64,000 bases of DNA from Marinobacter zhejiangensis (GTDB lineage Bacteria; Pseudomonadota; Gammaproteobacteria; Pseudomonadales; Oleiphilaceae): NCBI RefSeq assembly GCF_900114775.1, contig NZ_FOUE01000002.1, forward strand, positions 831,857 to 895,856. Direction: 5' to 3'. The position numbers and the translations under genes are program-made. Positions 19,912 through 31,017 of the stretch are shown piece after piece. How positions within the stretch are numbered: the first letter of the stretch is position 1; each line of letters begins with the position of its first letter. The notes below the pieces were generated by a model that had not been told where the DNA came from, did not search any database, and worked only from the letters and a program-made list of their open reading frames with translations.

Positions 19912-20616
19912 ATGTTGGTAAGCATCTATCGTTACAACCCGGAAACCGACAACGCCCCCTATATGCAGGACGTTGAACTGGAGCTTCCGGAAGGCAAGGA
20001 TCTGATGATTCTTGATGTACTGGCGCTGATGAAAGAAAAGGACCCGACGGTTGCCTATCGTCGCTCCTGTCGTGAGGGGGTTTGTGGCTCCGACGGCATG
20101 AACATGAACGGCAAAAACGGTCTGGCCTGTATCACGCCGGTATCCCAGGTGGTCAAGAACGGTAAGCTGGTTCTGCGCCCGCTGCCGGGTCTCCCGGTTA
20201 TCCGGGACCTAGTCGTCGACATGAGCCTGTTCTATAAGCAGTACGAAAAGGTTCAGCCATACCTGCTCAACGATACACCTGCTCCTGCGATTGAGCGTCT
20301 GCAGACTCCGGAAGACCGGGAAAAGCTGGACGGTTTGTACGAGTGCATTCTCTGTGCCTGCTGTTCCACATCCTGTCCGTCATTCTGGTGGAACCCTGAC
20401 AAGTTCATTGGTCCTGCGGGCCTGTTGCAGGCTTACCGTTTCCTGGCGGATAGCCGTGACACCGCCCAGGCGGAGCGTCTGGCCAGTCTGGACGATCCGT
20501 TCAGCGTATTCCGCTGCCGGGGTATCATGAACTGTGTCAGCGTGTGCCCGAAAGGTCTTAACCCCACAAGGGCTATTGGCCATATCCGGAACCTGCTGCT
20601 GCAACGGGCGACCTGA
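19912..20616 (+). CDS. sdhB: Succinate dehydrogenase iron-sulfur subunit
   Basis: This 234-residue protein carries the [2Fe-2S] ligands in SCREGVCGSDGMNMNG plus the following LAC. The C-terminal ferredoxin-like domain has CILCACCSTSCPSFWW and CRGIMNCVSVCPKGLNPT, which bind the [4Fe-4S] and [3Fe-4S] clusters. It relays electrons from FAD to the quinone site. It follows sdhA by 14 bases with a GGGGAG site. Confidence 0.97.
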   Translation: MLVSIYRYNPETDNAPYMQDVELELPEGKDLMILDVLALMKEKDPTVAYRRSCREGVCGSDGMNMNGKNGLACITPVSQVVKNGKLVLRPLPGLPVIRDLVVDMSLFYKQYEKVQPYLLNDTPAPAIERLQTPEDREKLDGLYECILCACCSTSCPSFWWNPDKFIGPAGLLQAYRFLADSRDTAQAERLASLDDPFSVFRCRGIMNCVSVCPKGLNPTRAIGHIRNLLLQRAT

Positions 20617-20930
20617 TCGGTATAGGCATACTACCCGCTATACTGTTCGGAAAGTGCCGGCTACTCCAGAAGGCCTTGCAAAGGGGCTTGGCCTTCAACC
20701 TTTGGCGTATAGCCAAAGGGTGTAAAAGGAGTGCAAACTACGAAGGCCGCGACGAGGGCTTAAAAGGCAATCGTTGCGGCCTTGCTTAGTATAAAAACCA
20801 CGAGGGAGCGGAAAACATCCGTGCTGTCTGTGGTGGCTACAGTCGAGGCGTAAAAACCCGTATTGACTGTGCATTACCCCTGGCCGACCATAGATAGCTC
20901 CCCGCACCAGCCCAAGGTGAGCTATTCAAA
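20617..20930 (+). other. Structured sdhB-sucA intergenic region
   Basis: There is no gene in these 314 bases. Three successive hairpins can be drawn: GAAGGCC/GGCCTTC (20669-20696), a perfect CCTTTGGC-GTATA-GCCAAAGG (20699-20719), and a long AAGGCCGCGACGA/TCGTTGCGGCCTT stem (20743-20783). None has a T run, so they look like transcript stabilisers or processing sites rather than terminators. The region is followed by a further 147 bases without clear structure before the sucA ATG. Confidence 0.6.
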
Positions 20931-23768
20931 ATGCATGAAAGCATAATGGAGCAGTTATGGCAGACTTCCCATCTTCAGGGAGGTAATCTTGCCTATGTTG
21001 AAGAGCTTTTTGAAACCTACCTGACCGATCCCAATGCCGTTCCCGAAGAGTGGCGTAGCTATTTCGACAAGCTACCCAGTGTCGATGGCCATCAGGGGCC
21101 AGATATCGCCCATTCTTCCATTCGCGAACAGTTCGAACACATTTCACGCAATCAGCGTGCATTGTCTTCCGGCGGTGTTCCCGCAAGCGCCACTTCCGAC
21201 GCTGACAAGAAGCAGATCCGAGTACTGCAGCTGATCAACGCCTTCCGTTTCCGGGGCCATCAGCAGGCAAAGCTCGATCCTCTTGGCGTGATGGTTCGCC
21301 CCCCGGTTGAGGATCTCAGTCTTTCGTTCCATGAGCTCTCAGAAGCCGATCGTGATCTGGAATTCCAGACCGGGTCGCTGAATTTTGGTGCCGAGTCCAT
21401 GCGGCTTGGCGACATCGTCGATGGTCTTCAGCAGACCTACTGCAGCAGCATCGGCGCTGAATACATGCACGTTGTTGATACCCGCATCAAACGCTGGTTC
21501 CAACGCCGCATGGAGCCTGTACGCTCCCGCCCCGAATACGAAAGCGAAACCCGTCGTCATCTGCTTGAGCGGCTGACCGCTGCCGAAGGCCTGGAAAAAT
21601 ACCTGGGCTCACGTTATCCCGGTGTAAAACGTTTTGGCCTGGAAGGTGGCGAAAGCCTGATTCCGTGCCTGGATGAGATCATCCAACGTGCAGGAAGCTA
21701 TGGTGCCAAGGAAATTGTACTGGGCATGGCGCACCGTGGTCGTCTCAACGTCCTGGTTAACACCCTCGGCAAGAACCCGAAAGAACTCTTCGACGAGTTC
21801 GAAGGCAAGAAGCTTGCTGACTTCGGTTCCGGCGACGTGAAATACCACCAAGGCTTCTCCTCGAACGTAATGACGGCGGGTGGCGAAGTCCACCTTGCGC
21901 TGGCATTCAACCCGTCTCACCTGGAGATCGTTTCTCCGGTTGTTGAGGGTTCTGTTCGAGCTCGTCAGACCCGCCGAAATGACACCGACGGCAGTCAGGT
22001 CGTTCCAATCATCATGCACGGTGACGCGGCGTTTGCTGGTCAGGGCGTGGTGATGGAAACCTTCCAGATGTCACAGACCCGTGGTTATGGGGTAGGTGGC
22101 ACTATCCACATTGTGATCAACAACCAGGTTGGCTTCACAACGAACAAACAGGAAGACGCCCGTTCTACAGAGTACTGTACCGACGTGGCGAAGATGGTCC
22201 AGGCGCCCATTCTGCATGTCAACGCAGATGACCCTGAGGCGGTGCTGTTTGTTTCCCAGGTTGCCATGGACTTCCGCAACGAGTTCAAGCGCGACGTGGT
22301 GATTGACCTGGTCTGTTACCGCCGTCGTGGCCACAACGAGGCTGACGAGCCTTCAGCAACCCAGCCGATCATGTACGACAAGATCCGCAAGCTGAAGACA
22401 ACGCGCGAGCTGTATGCGAATTTCCTGATCGAAGCTGGCACCATCTCTGCGGACGATGCCAAACAAAAGGAACTGGACTACCGCGACGCCCTTGATAAAG
22501 GCGAGCACGTTGTCAAGTCACTGGTCAAGGAACCCAATACCGAGTTGTACGTCAACTGGACACCTTACCTGGGTCACGAGTGGACTGCGAAGTGTAAGAC
22601 CAGTGTTGGCTTGAAAACGATTCAGCGTCTCGGCAAGAAGCTGTCTCAGGTACCAGAAGGGTTTGCCATCCAACGCCAGGTTTCCAAGATTGTGGATGAC
22701 CGCAGCAAAATGACAGCGGGCGCTCTTCCCATCAACTGGGGGTATGGCGAAGTTATGGCCTACGCCACTCTGTTGAACGAAGGACATCCGATCCGGTTGA
22801 CCGGTCAGGACGTGGGCCGTGGTACCTTCTCTCATCGTCATGCGGTGCTGCATAACCAGAAAGACGGTTCGACTCATGTTGCACTCCAGGACTTGTCGGA
22901 AAAGCAACCGTCCTTCCAGATTTACGACTCGCTGCTGTCTGAAGAGGCAGTTATGGCGTTCGAGTATGGCTATGCGACCACAACGCCCGATGCACTGATC
23001 GTCTGGGAAGCCCAGTTCGGTGACTTTGCCAACGGTGCCCAGGTGGTCATCGACCAGTTCCTGACCAGTGGCGAGCACAAGTGGGGGCGCCTGTGTGGCC
23101 TGACTCTGTTGCTGCCTCACGGTTACGAAGGCCAGGGGCCAGAGCACAGTTCCGCTCGTCTGGAGCGCTTCCTGCAGTTGTGTGCCGAGCACAACATCCA
23201 GGTGTGTGTGCCGACAACGCCGGCCCAGGTATTCCATATGCTGCGTCGTCAGATCAAGCGCCCACTGCGTAAGCCGCTGGTAGCGATTACTCCGAAGAGC
23301 CTGCTTCGTCATAAAGAAGCGATTTCCAGCCTGGAAGACCTGACCGAAGGTACTTTCCAGACCGTTCTTCCGGAAATCGAACCTTCTGATCCGAAGAAGG
23401 TGACCAGGCTGATTCTGTGTAGCGGCAAGGTCTACTATGATCTGCTTGAGAAGAAGAAAACAGATGAACGTGAGGACGTGGCAATCGTTCGTTTAGAACA
23501 GTTGTATCCGTTCCCTGCGGACGATCTGGATGAAATTCTGGCGCAATACACCAAACTGAAGCATGTGGTTTGGTGTCAGGAAGAGCCGATGAACCAGGGT
23601 GCCTGGTACTGCAGTCAGCACCATATGCGTAATGCCCTGGCGCGCCACAATCAAAAGCTGTACCTCCAGTATGCCGGTCGTGAGGCCTCTGCGGCCCCTG
23701 CATGTGGACATACCTCTGTCCACATCGAGGAGCAGAAGAAGCTGGTTAACGACGCGTTTGAAATCTGA
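20931..23768 (+). CDS. sucA: 2-oxoglutarate dehydrogenase E1 component
   Basis: This 945-residue thiamine diphosphate enzyme decarboxylates 2-oxoglutarate. The start MHESIMEQLW is kept because it matches Pseudomonas SucA, although the AAGGTGAG site is 10 bases away. The N-terminal E2-binding segment (GGNLAYVEELFETYLTDPNAVPEEW, about residues 18-42) is followed by the 2-oxogluconate-type core: GMAHRGRLNVLVN, NPSHLEIVSPVVEGS, and the TPP motif with GDAAFAGQG. The transketolase-like half has GQDVGRGTFSHRHAV and LLPHGYEGQGPEHSSARLER. Expected length. Confidence 0.97.
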   Translation: MHESIMEQLWQTSHLQGGNLAYVEELFETYLTDPNAVPEEWRSYFDKLPSVDGHQGPDIAHSSIREQFEHISRNQRALSSGGVPASATSDADKKQIRVLQLINAFRFRGHQQAKLDPLGVMVRPPVEDLSLSFHELSEADRDLEFQTGSLNFGAESMRLGDIVDGLQQTYCSSIGAEYMHVVDTRIKRWFQRRMEPVRSRPEYESETRRHLLERLTAAEGLEKYLGSRYPGVKRFGLEGGESLIPCLDEIIQRAGSYGAKEIVLGMAHRGRLNVLVNTLGKNPKELFDEFEGKKLADFGSGDVKYHQGFSSNVMTAGGEVHLALAFNPSHLEIVSPVVEGSVRARQTRRNDTDGSQVVPIIMHGDAAFAGQGVVMETFQMSQTRGYGVGGTIHIVINNQVGFTTNKQEDARSTEYCTDVAKMVQAPILHVNADDPEAVLFVSQVAMDFRNEFKRDVVIDLVCYRRRGHNEADEPSATQPIMYDKIRKLKTTRELYANFLIEAGTISADDAKQKELDYRDALDKGEHVVKSLVKEPNTELYVNWTPYLGHEWTAKCKTSVGLKTIQRLGKKLSQVPEGFAIQRQVSKIVDDRSKMTAGALPINWGYGEVMAYATLLNEGHPIRLTGQDVGRGTFSHRHAVLHNQKDGSTHVALQDLSEKQPSFQIYDSLLSEEAVMAFEYGYATTTPDALIVWEAQFGDFANGAQVVIDQFLTSGEHKWGRLCGLTLLLPHGYEGQGPEHSSARLERFLQLCAEHNIQVCVPTTPAQVFHMLRRQIKRPLRKPLVAITPKSLLRHKEAISSLEDLTEGTFQTVLPEIEPSDPKKVTRLILCSGKVYYDLLEKKKTDEREDVAIVRLEQLYPFPADDLDEILAQYTKLKHVVWCQEEPMNQGAWYCSQHHMRNALARHNQKLYLQYAGREASAAPACGHTSVHIEEQKKLVNDAFEI

Positions 23769-23794
23769 CGAGCTACCGAACTTAAGGAATTGAA

Positions 23795-25003
23795 ATGTCC
23801 ATTGATATCAAAGCCCCTGTATTTCCAGAGTCGGTCGCTGAGGGCACCGTGGCGACCTGGCACAAGCAGCCTGGTGAAGCCTGTTCTCGTGACGAGCTGA
23901 TTGTCGACATTGAGACTGACAAGGTGGTTATCGAGGTTGTTGCACCTGCGGATGGTGTCATCGAAGAGATTATCAAGGGTGAAGGCGATACGGTTGAAAG
24001 CGGCGAGCTGATTGGTCGCTTTAAAGAAGGCGCCGCAGCGGCAGCCCCGGCTGCGGCCAAGGCTGAGCCTGCCCAGGCGTCTGCGCCTGCAGCTGAGGCT
24101 GCGTCGGCCGACGTAGTGCTGAGTCCTGCGGCCCGCAAGCTGGCTGAAGAAAAAGGTGTCGATGTTTCTGCGGTTAAAGGGACTGGCAAGAGCGGCCTGG
24201 TCACCAAAGAAGATGTCCAGAACCACGTTGATGGGCAGAAAACCACAGCACCTGCGGCTGCTGCAGCGGCTCCGGCTGCACAGGTCGAGCTCCCGGCTGG
24301 CCAGCGCCCAGAGAAGCGCGTACCCATGACCCGCCTGCGTGCCAGCATTGCCAAGCGCTTGCTGAGTGCTCAGCAGAACGCTGCTATGTTGACCACCTTC
24401 AATGAAGTCAACATGAAGCCGCTGATGGACCTGCGCAAACAATACAAGGACGGCTTTGAAAAGCGTCACGGCATCAAGCTTGGTTTCATGTCCCTGTTCG
24501 TCAAGGCTGCCACTGAGGCGCTGAAGCGGTTCCCGATGGTGAACGCCTCCATCGACGGCAATGACATCGTTTATCACGGCTATCAGGATATCGGTGTTGC
24601 GGTGTCCAGCGACCGTGGCCTGGTGGTTCCGGTTCTGCGTGACACCGATTCCATGGGATTGGCCGATGTCGAGAAGAAGATCGTCGAATACGGCACCAAG
24701 GCTCGTGATGGTAAGCTGGGTATTGAAGAAATGACCGGCGGTACCTTTACCATCTCTAACGGCGGGGTATTTGGCTCTCTGATGTCTACGCCGATTCTGA
24801 ACCCGCCACAGACTGCCATCCTGGGTATGCACAAGATCCAGGAACGGCCAATGGCTGTGAACGGTGAAGTTGTGATTCTGCCGATGATGTATCTGGCACT
24901 GTCATATGACCACCGTATGATCGATGGCAAAGAGGCTGTCCAGTTCCTGGTAGCCATCAAGGAAATGGTCGAAGACCCAGCACGTATTCTGCTGGACGTC
25001 TGA
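23795..25003 (+). CDS. sucB: Dihydrolipoamide succinyltransferase (E2)
   Basis: This 402-residue E2 core has one lipoyl domain with the modified Lys43 in DIETDKVV. An Ala/Pro-rich linker is followed by a subunit-binding domain ([14 protein letters not shown]), a second Ala-rich linker and the catalytic domain. The active site is His373 and Asp377 in [12 protein letters not shown]. It transfers the succinyl group from lipoate to CoA. It sits 26 bases after sucA. Confidence 0.97.
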   Translation: MSIDIKAPVFPESVAEGTVATWHKQPGEACSRDELIVDIETDKVVIEVVAPADGVIEEIIKGEGDTVESGELIGRFKEGAAAAAPAAAKAEPAQASAPAAEAASADVVLSPAARKLAEEKGVDVSAVKGTGKSGLVTKEDVQNHVDGQKTTAPAAAAAAPAAQVELPAGQRPEKRVPMTRLRASIAKRLLSAQQNAAMLTTFNEVNMKPLMDLRKQYKDGFEKRHGIKLGFMSLFVKAATEALKRFPMVNASIDGNDIVYHGYQDIGVAVSSDRGLVVPVLRDTDSMGLADVEKKIVEYGTKARDGKLGIEEMTGGTFTISNGGVFGSLMSTPILNPPQTAILGMHKIQERPMAVNGEVVILPMMYLALSYDHRMIDGKEAVQFLVAIKEMVEDPARILLDV

Positions 25004-25036
25004 ACCCGACACTCACTGACACAGGAAACAGGATAA

Positions 25037-26479
<1,443 letters not shown>

Positions 26480-26496
26480 CGCAGTCACGAAAGCAG

Positions 26497-26518
26497 GGGG
26501 CGCCAATGTGGGCGCCCC
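26497..26518 (+). other. Hairpin between lpd and sucC
   Basis: GGGGCGCC and GGCGCCCC form an 8-bp stem around AATGTG, 18 bases after lpd. It has no T run (GTTGCC follows), so it may cause partial termination or protect the upstream message. A second imperfect pairing, GCGTACTG with CAGTACGC, lies at about 26549-26600. Confidence 0.55.
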
Positions 26519-26652
26519 GTTGCCATAAAGTGGTAGCTTTCCGATGCGCTATGGCGTACTGAGGCGATCCCCGGTATGCCCAACGGAATTCGCAGTACGC
26601 GGATTCAAATTCCGTACATGGTTATCCTCCATCAAGAAGCGGGACAAAAACT

Positions 26653-27819
26653 ATGAATTTGCACGAATATCAGGGCAAGCAGCTGTTCGCTGAGTACGGC
26701 CTGCCTGTATCCAAGGGCATTGCCTGTGATACACCTAAAGAAGCGGTTGCGGCTGCAGACGAAATCGGCGGCGACGCCTGGGTTGTCAAGGCTCAGGTTC
26801 ACGCGGGTGGTCGCGGCAAAGCGGGCGGTGTGAAACTGGTCAAGAGCAAAGACGAGATTCGCGAGTTCGCAGAGTACTGGCTGGGTAAAAACCTGGTCAC
26901 CTACCAGACCGATGAAAATGGTCAGCCGGTTAGCAAGATTCTTGTTGAGTCCCTTACTGACATCGATCAGGAGCTATACCTGGGTGCGGTTGTTGACCGT
27001 AGCACCCGCAGCATCGTTTTCATGGCCTCCACTGAAGGTGGCGTTGAAATCGAGAAGGTTGCAGAAGAGACTCCTGAAAAGATCCTCAAGGCGAGCATCG
27101 ACCCGCTGGTAGGCGCCCAGCCTTACCAGGGACGTGAGCTGGCGTTCAAACTGGGTCTGGAAGGCAAGCAGATTGGTCAGTTCACCAAGATTTTCCTGGG
27201 CCTGGCGAAACTGTTTGAAGACTACGATTTGGCGCTTCTTGAGATCAACCCTCTGGTTATCACCCCTGCGGGCGATCTGCACTGCCTCGACGCGAAGATC
27301 AACGTTGATGGCAACGCTCTGTACCGCCAGAAGAAAATCCACGAAATGCACGATCCTTCCCAGGAAGATCAGCGCGAGGCAGATGCTGCCAAGTGGGAAC
27401 TGAACTACGTTGCCCTCGATGGCAACATTGGCTGCATGGTTAACGGTGCTGGCCTGGCCATGGGCACCATGGACATCGTCAAGCTGCACGGTGGCCAACC
27501 GGCTAACTTCCTGGACGTGGGCGGCGGCGCTACCAAAGAGCGCGTGACTGAAGCGTTCAAGATCATCCTTTCCGACGACGCCGTACAGGCGGTTCTGGTT
27601 AACATCTTCGGTGGTATCGTCCGTTGCGACATGATTGCCGAAGGTATTATCGGCGCGGTTAAGGAAGTGGGCGTTAAGGTGCCTGTCGTGGTTCGCCTCG
27701 AAGGTAACAATGCTGAACTGGGTTCTAAAGTGCTCGCAGAAAGCGGCCTGAACATCATCGCTGCGACCAGCCTGACAGATGCTGCGGAGCAAGTCGTTAA
27801 AGCTGCGGGAGGTAAGTAA
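26653..27819 (+). CDS. sucC: Succinyl-CoA synthetase beta subunit
   Basis: This 388-residue ATP-grasp subunit has the opening [19 protein letters not shown] and [12 protein letters not shown], the ATP-grasp signature [15 protein letters not shown], and C-terminal [17 protein letters not shown] and [14 protein letters not shown]. It binds the nucleotide and succinate. Full length matches E. coli (388). Its stop overlaps the sucD start by one base (TAATG). Confidence 0.97.
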   Translation: MNLHEYQGKQLFAEYGLPVSKGIACDTPKEAVAAADEIGGDAWVVKAQVHAGGRGKAGGVKLVKSKDEIREFAEYWLGKNLVTYQTDENGQPVSKILVESLTDIDQELYLGAVVDRSTRSIVFMASTEGGVEIEKVAEETPEKILKASIDPLVGAQPYQGRELAFKLGLEGKQIGQFTKIFLGLAKLFEDYDLALLEINPLVITPAGDLHCLDAKINVDGNALYRQKKIHEMHDPSQEDQREADAAKWELNYVALDGNIGCMVNGAGLAMGTMDIVKLHGGQPANFLDVGGGATKERVTEAFKIILSDDAVQAVLVNIFGGIVRCDMIAEGIIGAVKEVGVKVPVVVRLEGNNAELGSKVLAESGLNIIAATSLTDAAEQVVKAAGGK

Positions 27820-28691
27820 TGAGCGTCCTGATCAATAAAGATACCAAAGTTATCTGCCAGGGTTTCACTGGTGCACAGGGTACTTTCCACTCTGAGCAAG
27901 CGATCGAGTACGGTACCCAGATGGTTGGCGGCGTAAGCCCAGGCAAAGGCGGTACTACCCACCTGGGGCTGCCGGTGTTCAACACCGTTCGTGAAGCCGT
28001 TGAGGCCACAGGCGCCCACGCGACTGTGATCTACGTTCCGGCTCCGTTCTGTAAAGATGCCATCATCGAAGCCGCTGACGCTGGTATTGAGCTGATTGTC
28101 TGTATCACCGAAGGCATCCCGACCATCGACATGCTGTACGCCAAAGAATACGTTGACCGTAAAGGCGTGCGGATGATTGGCCCGAACTGTCCGGGCGTGA
28201 TCACTCCGGGTGAGTGCAAGATCGGCATCATGCCGGGTCACATTCACAAGCCTGGCAAAGTGGGCATCGTTTCCCGTTCCGGTACCTTGACCTATGAAGC
28301 GGTCAAGCAGACCACCGATTTCGGGTTTGGTCAGTCCACCTGTATCGGTATTGGTGGTGATCCGATTCCGGGTTCCAACTTTATCGATATCCTCAAGCTG
28401 CTGCAGGACGACCCTCAGACCGAAGCCATCGTGATGATCGGTGAGATCGGTGGTACTGCAGAAGAAGAGGCGGCTGCCTTCATCAAGGAAAATGTCACCA
28501 AGCCGGTGGTTTCCTACATTGCCGGTGTGACTGCACCTCCTGGCAAGCGTATGGGCCACGCGGGTGCCATCATCTCCGGTGGTAAAGGCACGGCGGACGA
28601 GAAGTTCGCAGCGCTGAACGACGCCGGCGTCAAGACTGTTCGCAGTCTGGCGGATATCGGTGCAGCCCTGAAGGAAGTGACTGGCTGGTAA
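27819..28691 (+). CDS. sucD: Succinyl-CoA synthetase alpha subunit
   Basis: This 290-residue subunit binds CoA in its Rossmann domain ([17 protein letters not shown]) and has the phosphorylated His247 in [35 protein letters not shown] is the family signature. Translation is coupled to sucC. It closes the TCA gene block and is followed by a strong terminator. Confidence 0.97.
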   Translation: MSVLINKDTKVICQGFTGAQGTFHSEQAIEYGTQMVGGVSPGKGGTTHLGLPVFNTVREAVEATGAHATVIYVPAPFCKDAIIEAADAGIELIVCITEGIPTIDMLYAKEYVDRKGVRMIGPNCPGVITPGECKIGIMPGHIHKPGKVGIVSRSGTLTYEAVKQTTDFGFGQSTCIGIGGDPIPGSNFIDILKLLQDDPQTEAIVMIGEIGGTAEEEAAAFIKENVTKPVVSYIAGVTAPPGKRMGHAGAIISGGKGTADEKFAALNDAGVKTVRSLADIGAALKEVTGW

Positions 28692-28708
28692 GTTAGCCGT
28701 CGCAGTGC

Positions 28709-28747
28709 AAAACCCCCGATTCTGGTCATCCCGGAGTCGGGGGTTTT
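28709..28747 (+). terminator. Intrinsic terminator of the sucCD end
   Basis: AAAACCCCCGA pairs with TCGGGGGTTTT around a 17-base loop that can itself fold; it lies 17 bases after sucD. Confidence 0.9.
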
Positions 28748-28767
28748 GTGTTTTGGCGCAGGGCGCC

Positions 28768-28796
28768 TTACTCTGGCGTTCGCATCGGTCTATAAT
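28768..28796 (+). promoter_or_regulatory. Possible trpS promoter
   Basis: A perfect TATAAT lies at 28791-28796 with only a weak -35 (TTACTC) 17 bases upstream. The leader to the trpS start would be about 95 bases. Confidence 0.45.
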
Positions 28797-28896
28797 GGCC
28801 GGTCAATCTCGCTTGGCGAGGTTGGATAAAGGCCTCGGACCAGTCATCTCGACCGGTTGGGTGGCCACCCATTGTTGAATAGAAGGAGTTCATGCT

Positions 28897-30111
28897 TTGA
28901 GTTCTGTAGATTCCCAGCAAAGAGTGCTGTCAGGAATGCGCCCCACTGGCAAGCTTCACCTTGGTCACTACCACGGTGTGCTTAAAAACTGGGTGAAACT
29001 CCAGCATGAATACGAGTGCTTCTTCTTTGTTGCCGACTGGCACGCCCTGACCACCAACTATGATGATCCGAGCCGGATTGAGGAAAGTGTCTGGGATATG
29101 GTCATCGACTGGTTGGCCGCAGGTGTCAACCCTGGCTCTTCCACTATGTTTATCCAGTCCAAGGTGCCAGAGCATGCGGAACTTCACCTGCTGCTTTCCA
29201 TGATCACCCCGCTGGGCTGGTTGGAGCGGGTGCCGACTTATAAGGACCAGCAGGAAAAGCTGCGTGAGAAAGACCTGGCGACCTACGGCTTTCTTGGGTA
29301 TCCGTTGTTGCAGAGTGCCGATATCCTGATGTACCGGGCCGGTCGTGTGCCGGTCGGGGCGGATCAGGTGTCTCACGTTGAAATTACCCGCGAAGTTGCG
29401 CGTCGCTTTAATCATATCTACGGACGCGAGCCCGGCTTTGAAGAGCATGCGGAAAGCGCCATCGTCAAGATGGGCAAGAAGAACGCCAAGCTTTACCGTG
29501 CACTGAAGAAGCGGTACCAGGAAGAGGGTGACCTTGAGGCATTGGAGACTGCGCGGGCTTTGCTGAAAGAGCAGCAAAATATTTCCCTCGGAGACCGTGA
29601 GCGCCTATACGGCTATATTGAGGGCGGTGGTAAGGTGATTTTGCCGGAGCCGCAACCGCTGCTGACGCCTGAGTCGAAAATGCCAGGTCTGGATGGTCTG
29701 AAGATGTCGAAGTCCTATCACAACACGATTGGGCTTCGCGAGGAGCCGGATAGTGTGGCTCAGAAAATTCGGACCATGCAAACCGACCCTCAGCGAGTGA
29801 GATTGACCGATCCGGGTGAGCCTGAGAAGTGCCCGGTCTGGGGGCTGCATGAAGTCTACTCAGATGAGGATACCAAGCAGTGGGTCCAGAAGGGATGTCG
29901 CAGTGCGGGTATCGGGTGCCTTGAGTGCAAAAAGCCTGTGATCGATGCCATTGTTGAAGAACAGCGGCCATTGCACGAGCGTGCCGCAGAGTATGAGAGC
30001 AGCCCCGACCTGGTACGCTCCATTATCGAGGAAGGGTGTGAACGGGCTCGTGATGCCGCAAGGGATACCCTTGAGGAAGTCCGCGAGGCAATGGGCCTGA
30101 GCTATCGTTAA
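28897..30111 (+). CDS. trpS: Tryptophanyl-tRNA synthetase, possible iron-sulfur type
   Basis: This 404-residue class I synthetase charges tRNA-Trp. The HIGH-like motif is TGKLHLGH (residues 17-24) and KMSKS lies at 269-273. It is longer than the 334-residue E. coli form and has an insert in the middle. Near the C-terminus, Cys312-x21-Cys334-x6-Cys341-x2-Cys344 closely resembles the [4Fe-4S] ligand motif (C-x22-C-x6-C-x2-C) described for Thermotoga TrpRS. The start is a TTG 8 bases after AAGGAG. An ATG five bases earlier is out of frame and opens only ATG-CTT-TGA. Confidence 0.95.
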   Translation: MSSVDSQQRVLSGMRPTGKLHLGHYHGVLKNWVKLQHEYECFFFVADWHALTTNYDDPSRIEESVWDMVIDWLAAGVNPGSSTMFIQSKVPEHAELHLLLSMITPLGWLERVPTYKDQQEKLREKDLATYGFLGYPLLQSADILMYRAGRVPVGADQVSHVEITREVARRFNHIYGREPGFEEHAESAIVKMGKKNAKLYRALKKRYQEEGDLEALETARALLKEQQNISLGDRERLYGYIEGGGKVILPEPQPLLTPESKMPGLDGLKMSKSYHNTIGLREEPDSVAQKIRTMQTDPQRVRLTDPGEPEKCPVWGLHEVYSDEDTKQWVQKGCRSAGIGCLECKKPVIDAIVEEQRPLHERAAEYESSPDLVRSIIEEGCERARDAARDTLEEVREAMGLSYR

Positions 30112-30133
30112 GCTCTGAGGTGTTCGCCAGGAA

Positions 30134-30973
30134 ATGATGGAAGACGCTGCCAGCAACGTGAATGTCGAGCCCCCGGAGGACACCGTGCCTGCCGGGGCAT
30201 CGCCGTTGGCAGTGGTGTCCGGAAAGCCTCTGGTTGAAGTGCCAAAAGATCTCTACATTCCGCCCGATGCCCTGGCGGTTTTTCTGGAGGCGTTTGAAGG
30301 GCCTCTGGATTTGCTGTTGTATCTCATACGCCGCCAGAACATGGATATCCTGGATATCGATGTCAGCGAAATTACGCGCCAATACATGGATTACATCAAC
30401 GCCATAGAGGCGATGAGATTCGAACTGGCTGCGGAGTATCTGGTGATGGCAGCCACCCTGGCAGAGATCAAGTCGCGAATGCTGTTGCCCAGACATGACA
30501 GCGAGGAAGACGATGAGTCTGACCCGAGAGCGGAATTGATCCGGCGGCTGCAGCAGTACGAGCGCTTCAAAAAGGCGGCGGAAGATATCGATGAGTTACC
30601 CCGGGTCGAGCGGGATACCTTTGTGGGCTCTGCCGCAATGCCGAAGCTTCCGAGCAGTCAGCCGCACCCCGACGTCGACCTGCGCGAGATGCTGCTGGCC
30701 TTGCAGGGGGTGCTGAAAAGGGCAGACCTGTTTACCAGTCACCACGTGGAGAAAGAGCGGCTTTCCACTCGTGAGCGCATGTCTTCCATTTTGCAGGCGT
30801 TGAGCGGCGACCGGTTTATCAGCTTTGAAAGCCTGTTTACGCCGGAAGAAGGGCGCCTGGGGGTTGTCGTGACGTTTCTGGCAACACTGGAGCTGGTCAA
30901 AGAGCAGCTGATTGAGGTCGTCCAAAGCGACGTTTTCGCGCCAATCCACATCCGCTCCCGCGCGTCCAGCTGA
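30134..30973 (+). CDS. scpA: Segregation and condensation protein A
   Basis: This 279-residue kleisin carries FEGPLDLLLYLIRRQNMDIL at about residues 54-73, the SMC-neck-binding helix, and AAEYLVMAATLAEIKSRMLLP. A winged-helix C-terminus follows. A less conserved leader of about 40 residues precedes it; ATG 30137 is an alternative start. ScpA, ScpB and SMC form the bacterial condensin; smc itself lies 3.7 kb downstream. The gene follows trpS by 22 bases. Confidence 0.94.
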   Translation: MMEDAASNVNVEPPEDTVPAGASPLAVVSGKPLVEVPKDLYIPPDALAVFLEAFEGPLDLLLYLIRRQNMDILDIDVSEITRQYMDYINAIEAMRFELAAEYLVMAATLAEIKSRMLLPRHDSEEDDESDPRAELIRRLQQYERFKKAAEDIDELPRVERDTFVGSAAMPKLPSSQPHPDVDLREMLLALQGVLKRADLFTSHHVEKERLSTRERMSSILQALSGDRFISFESLFTPEEGRLGVVVTFLATLELVKEQLIEVVQSDVFAPIHIRSRASS

Positions 30974-31017
30974 CGCTCAGGACGCATACAGATACAGGTA
31001 TCCGGGTAAACGCTGCT

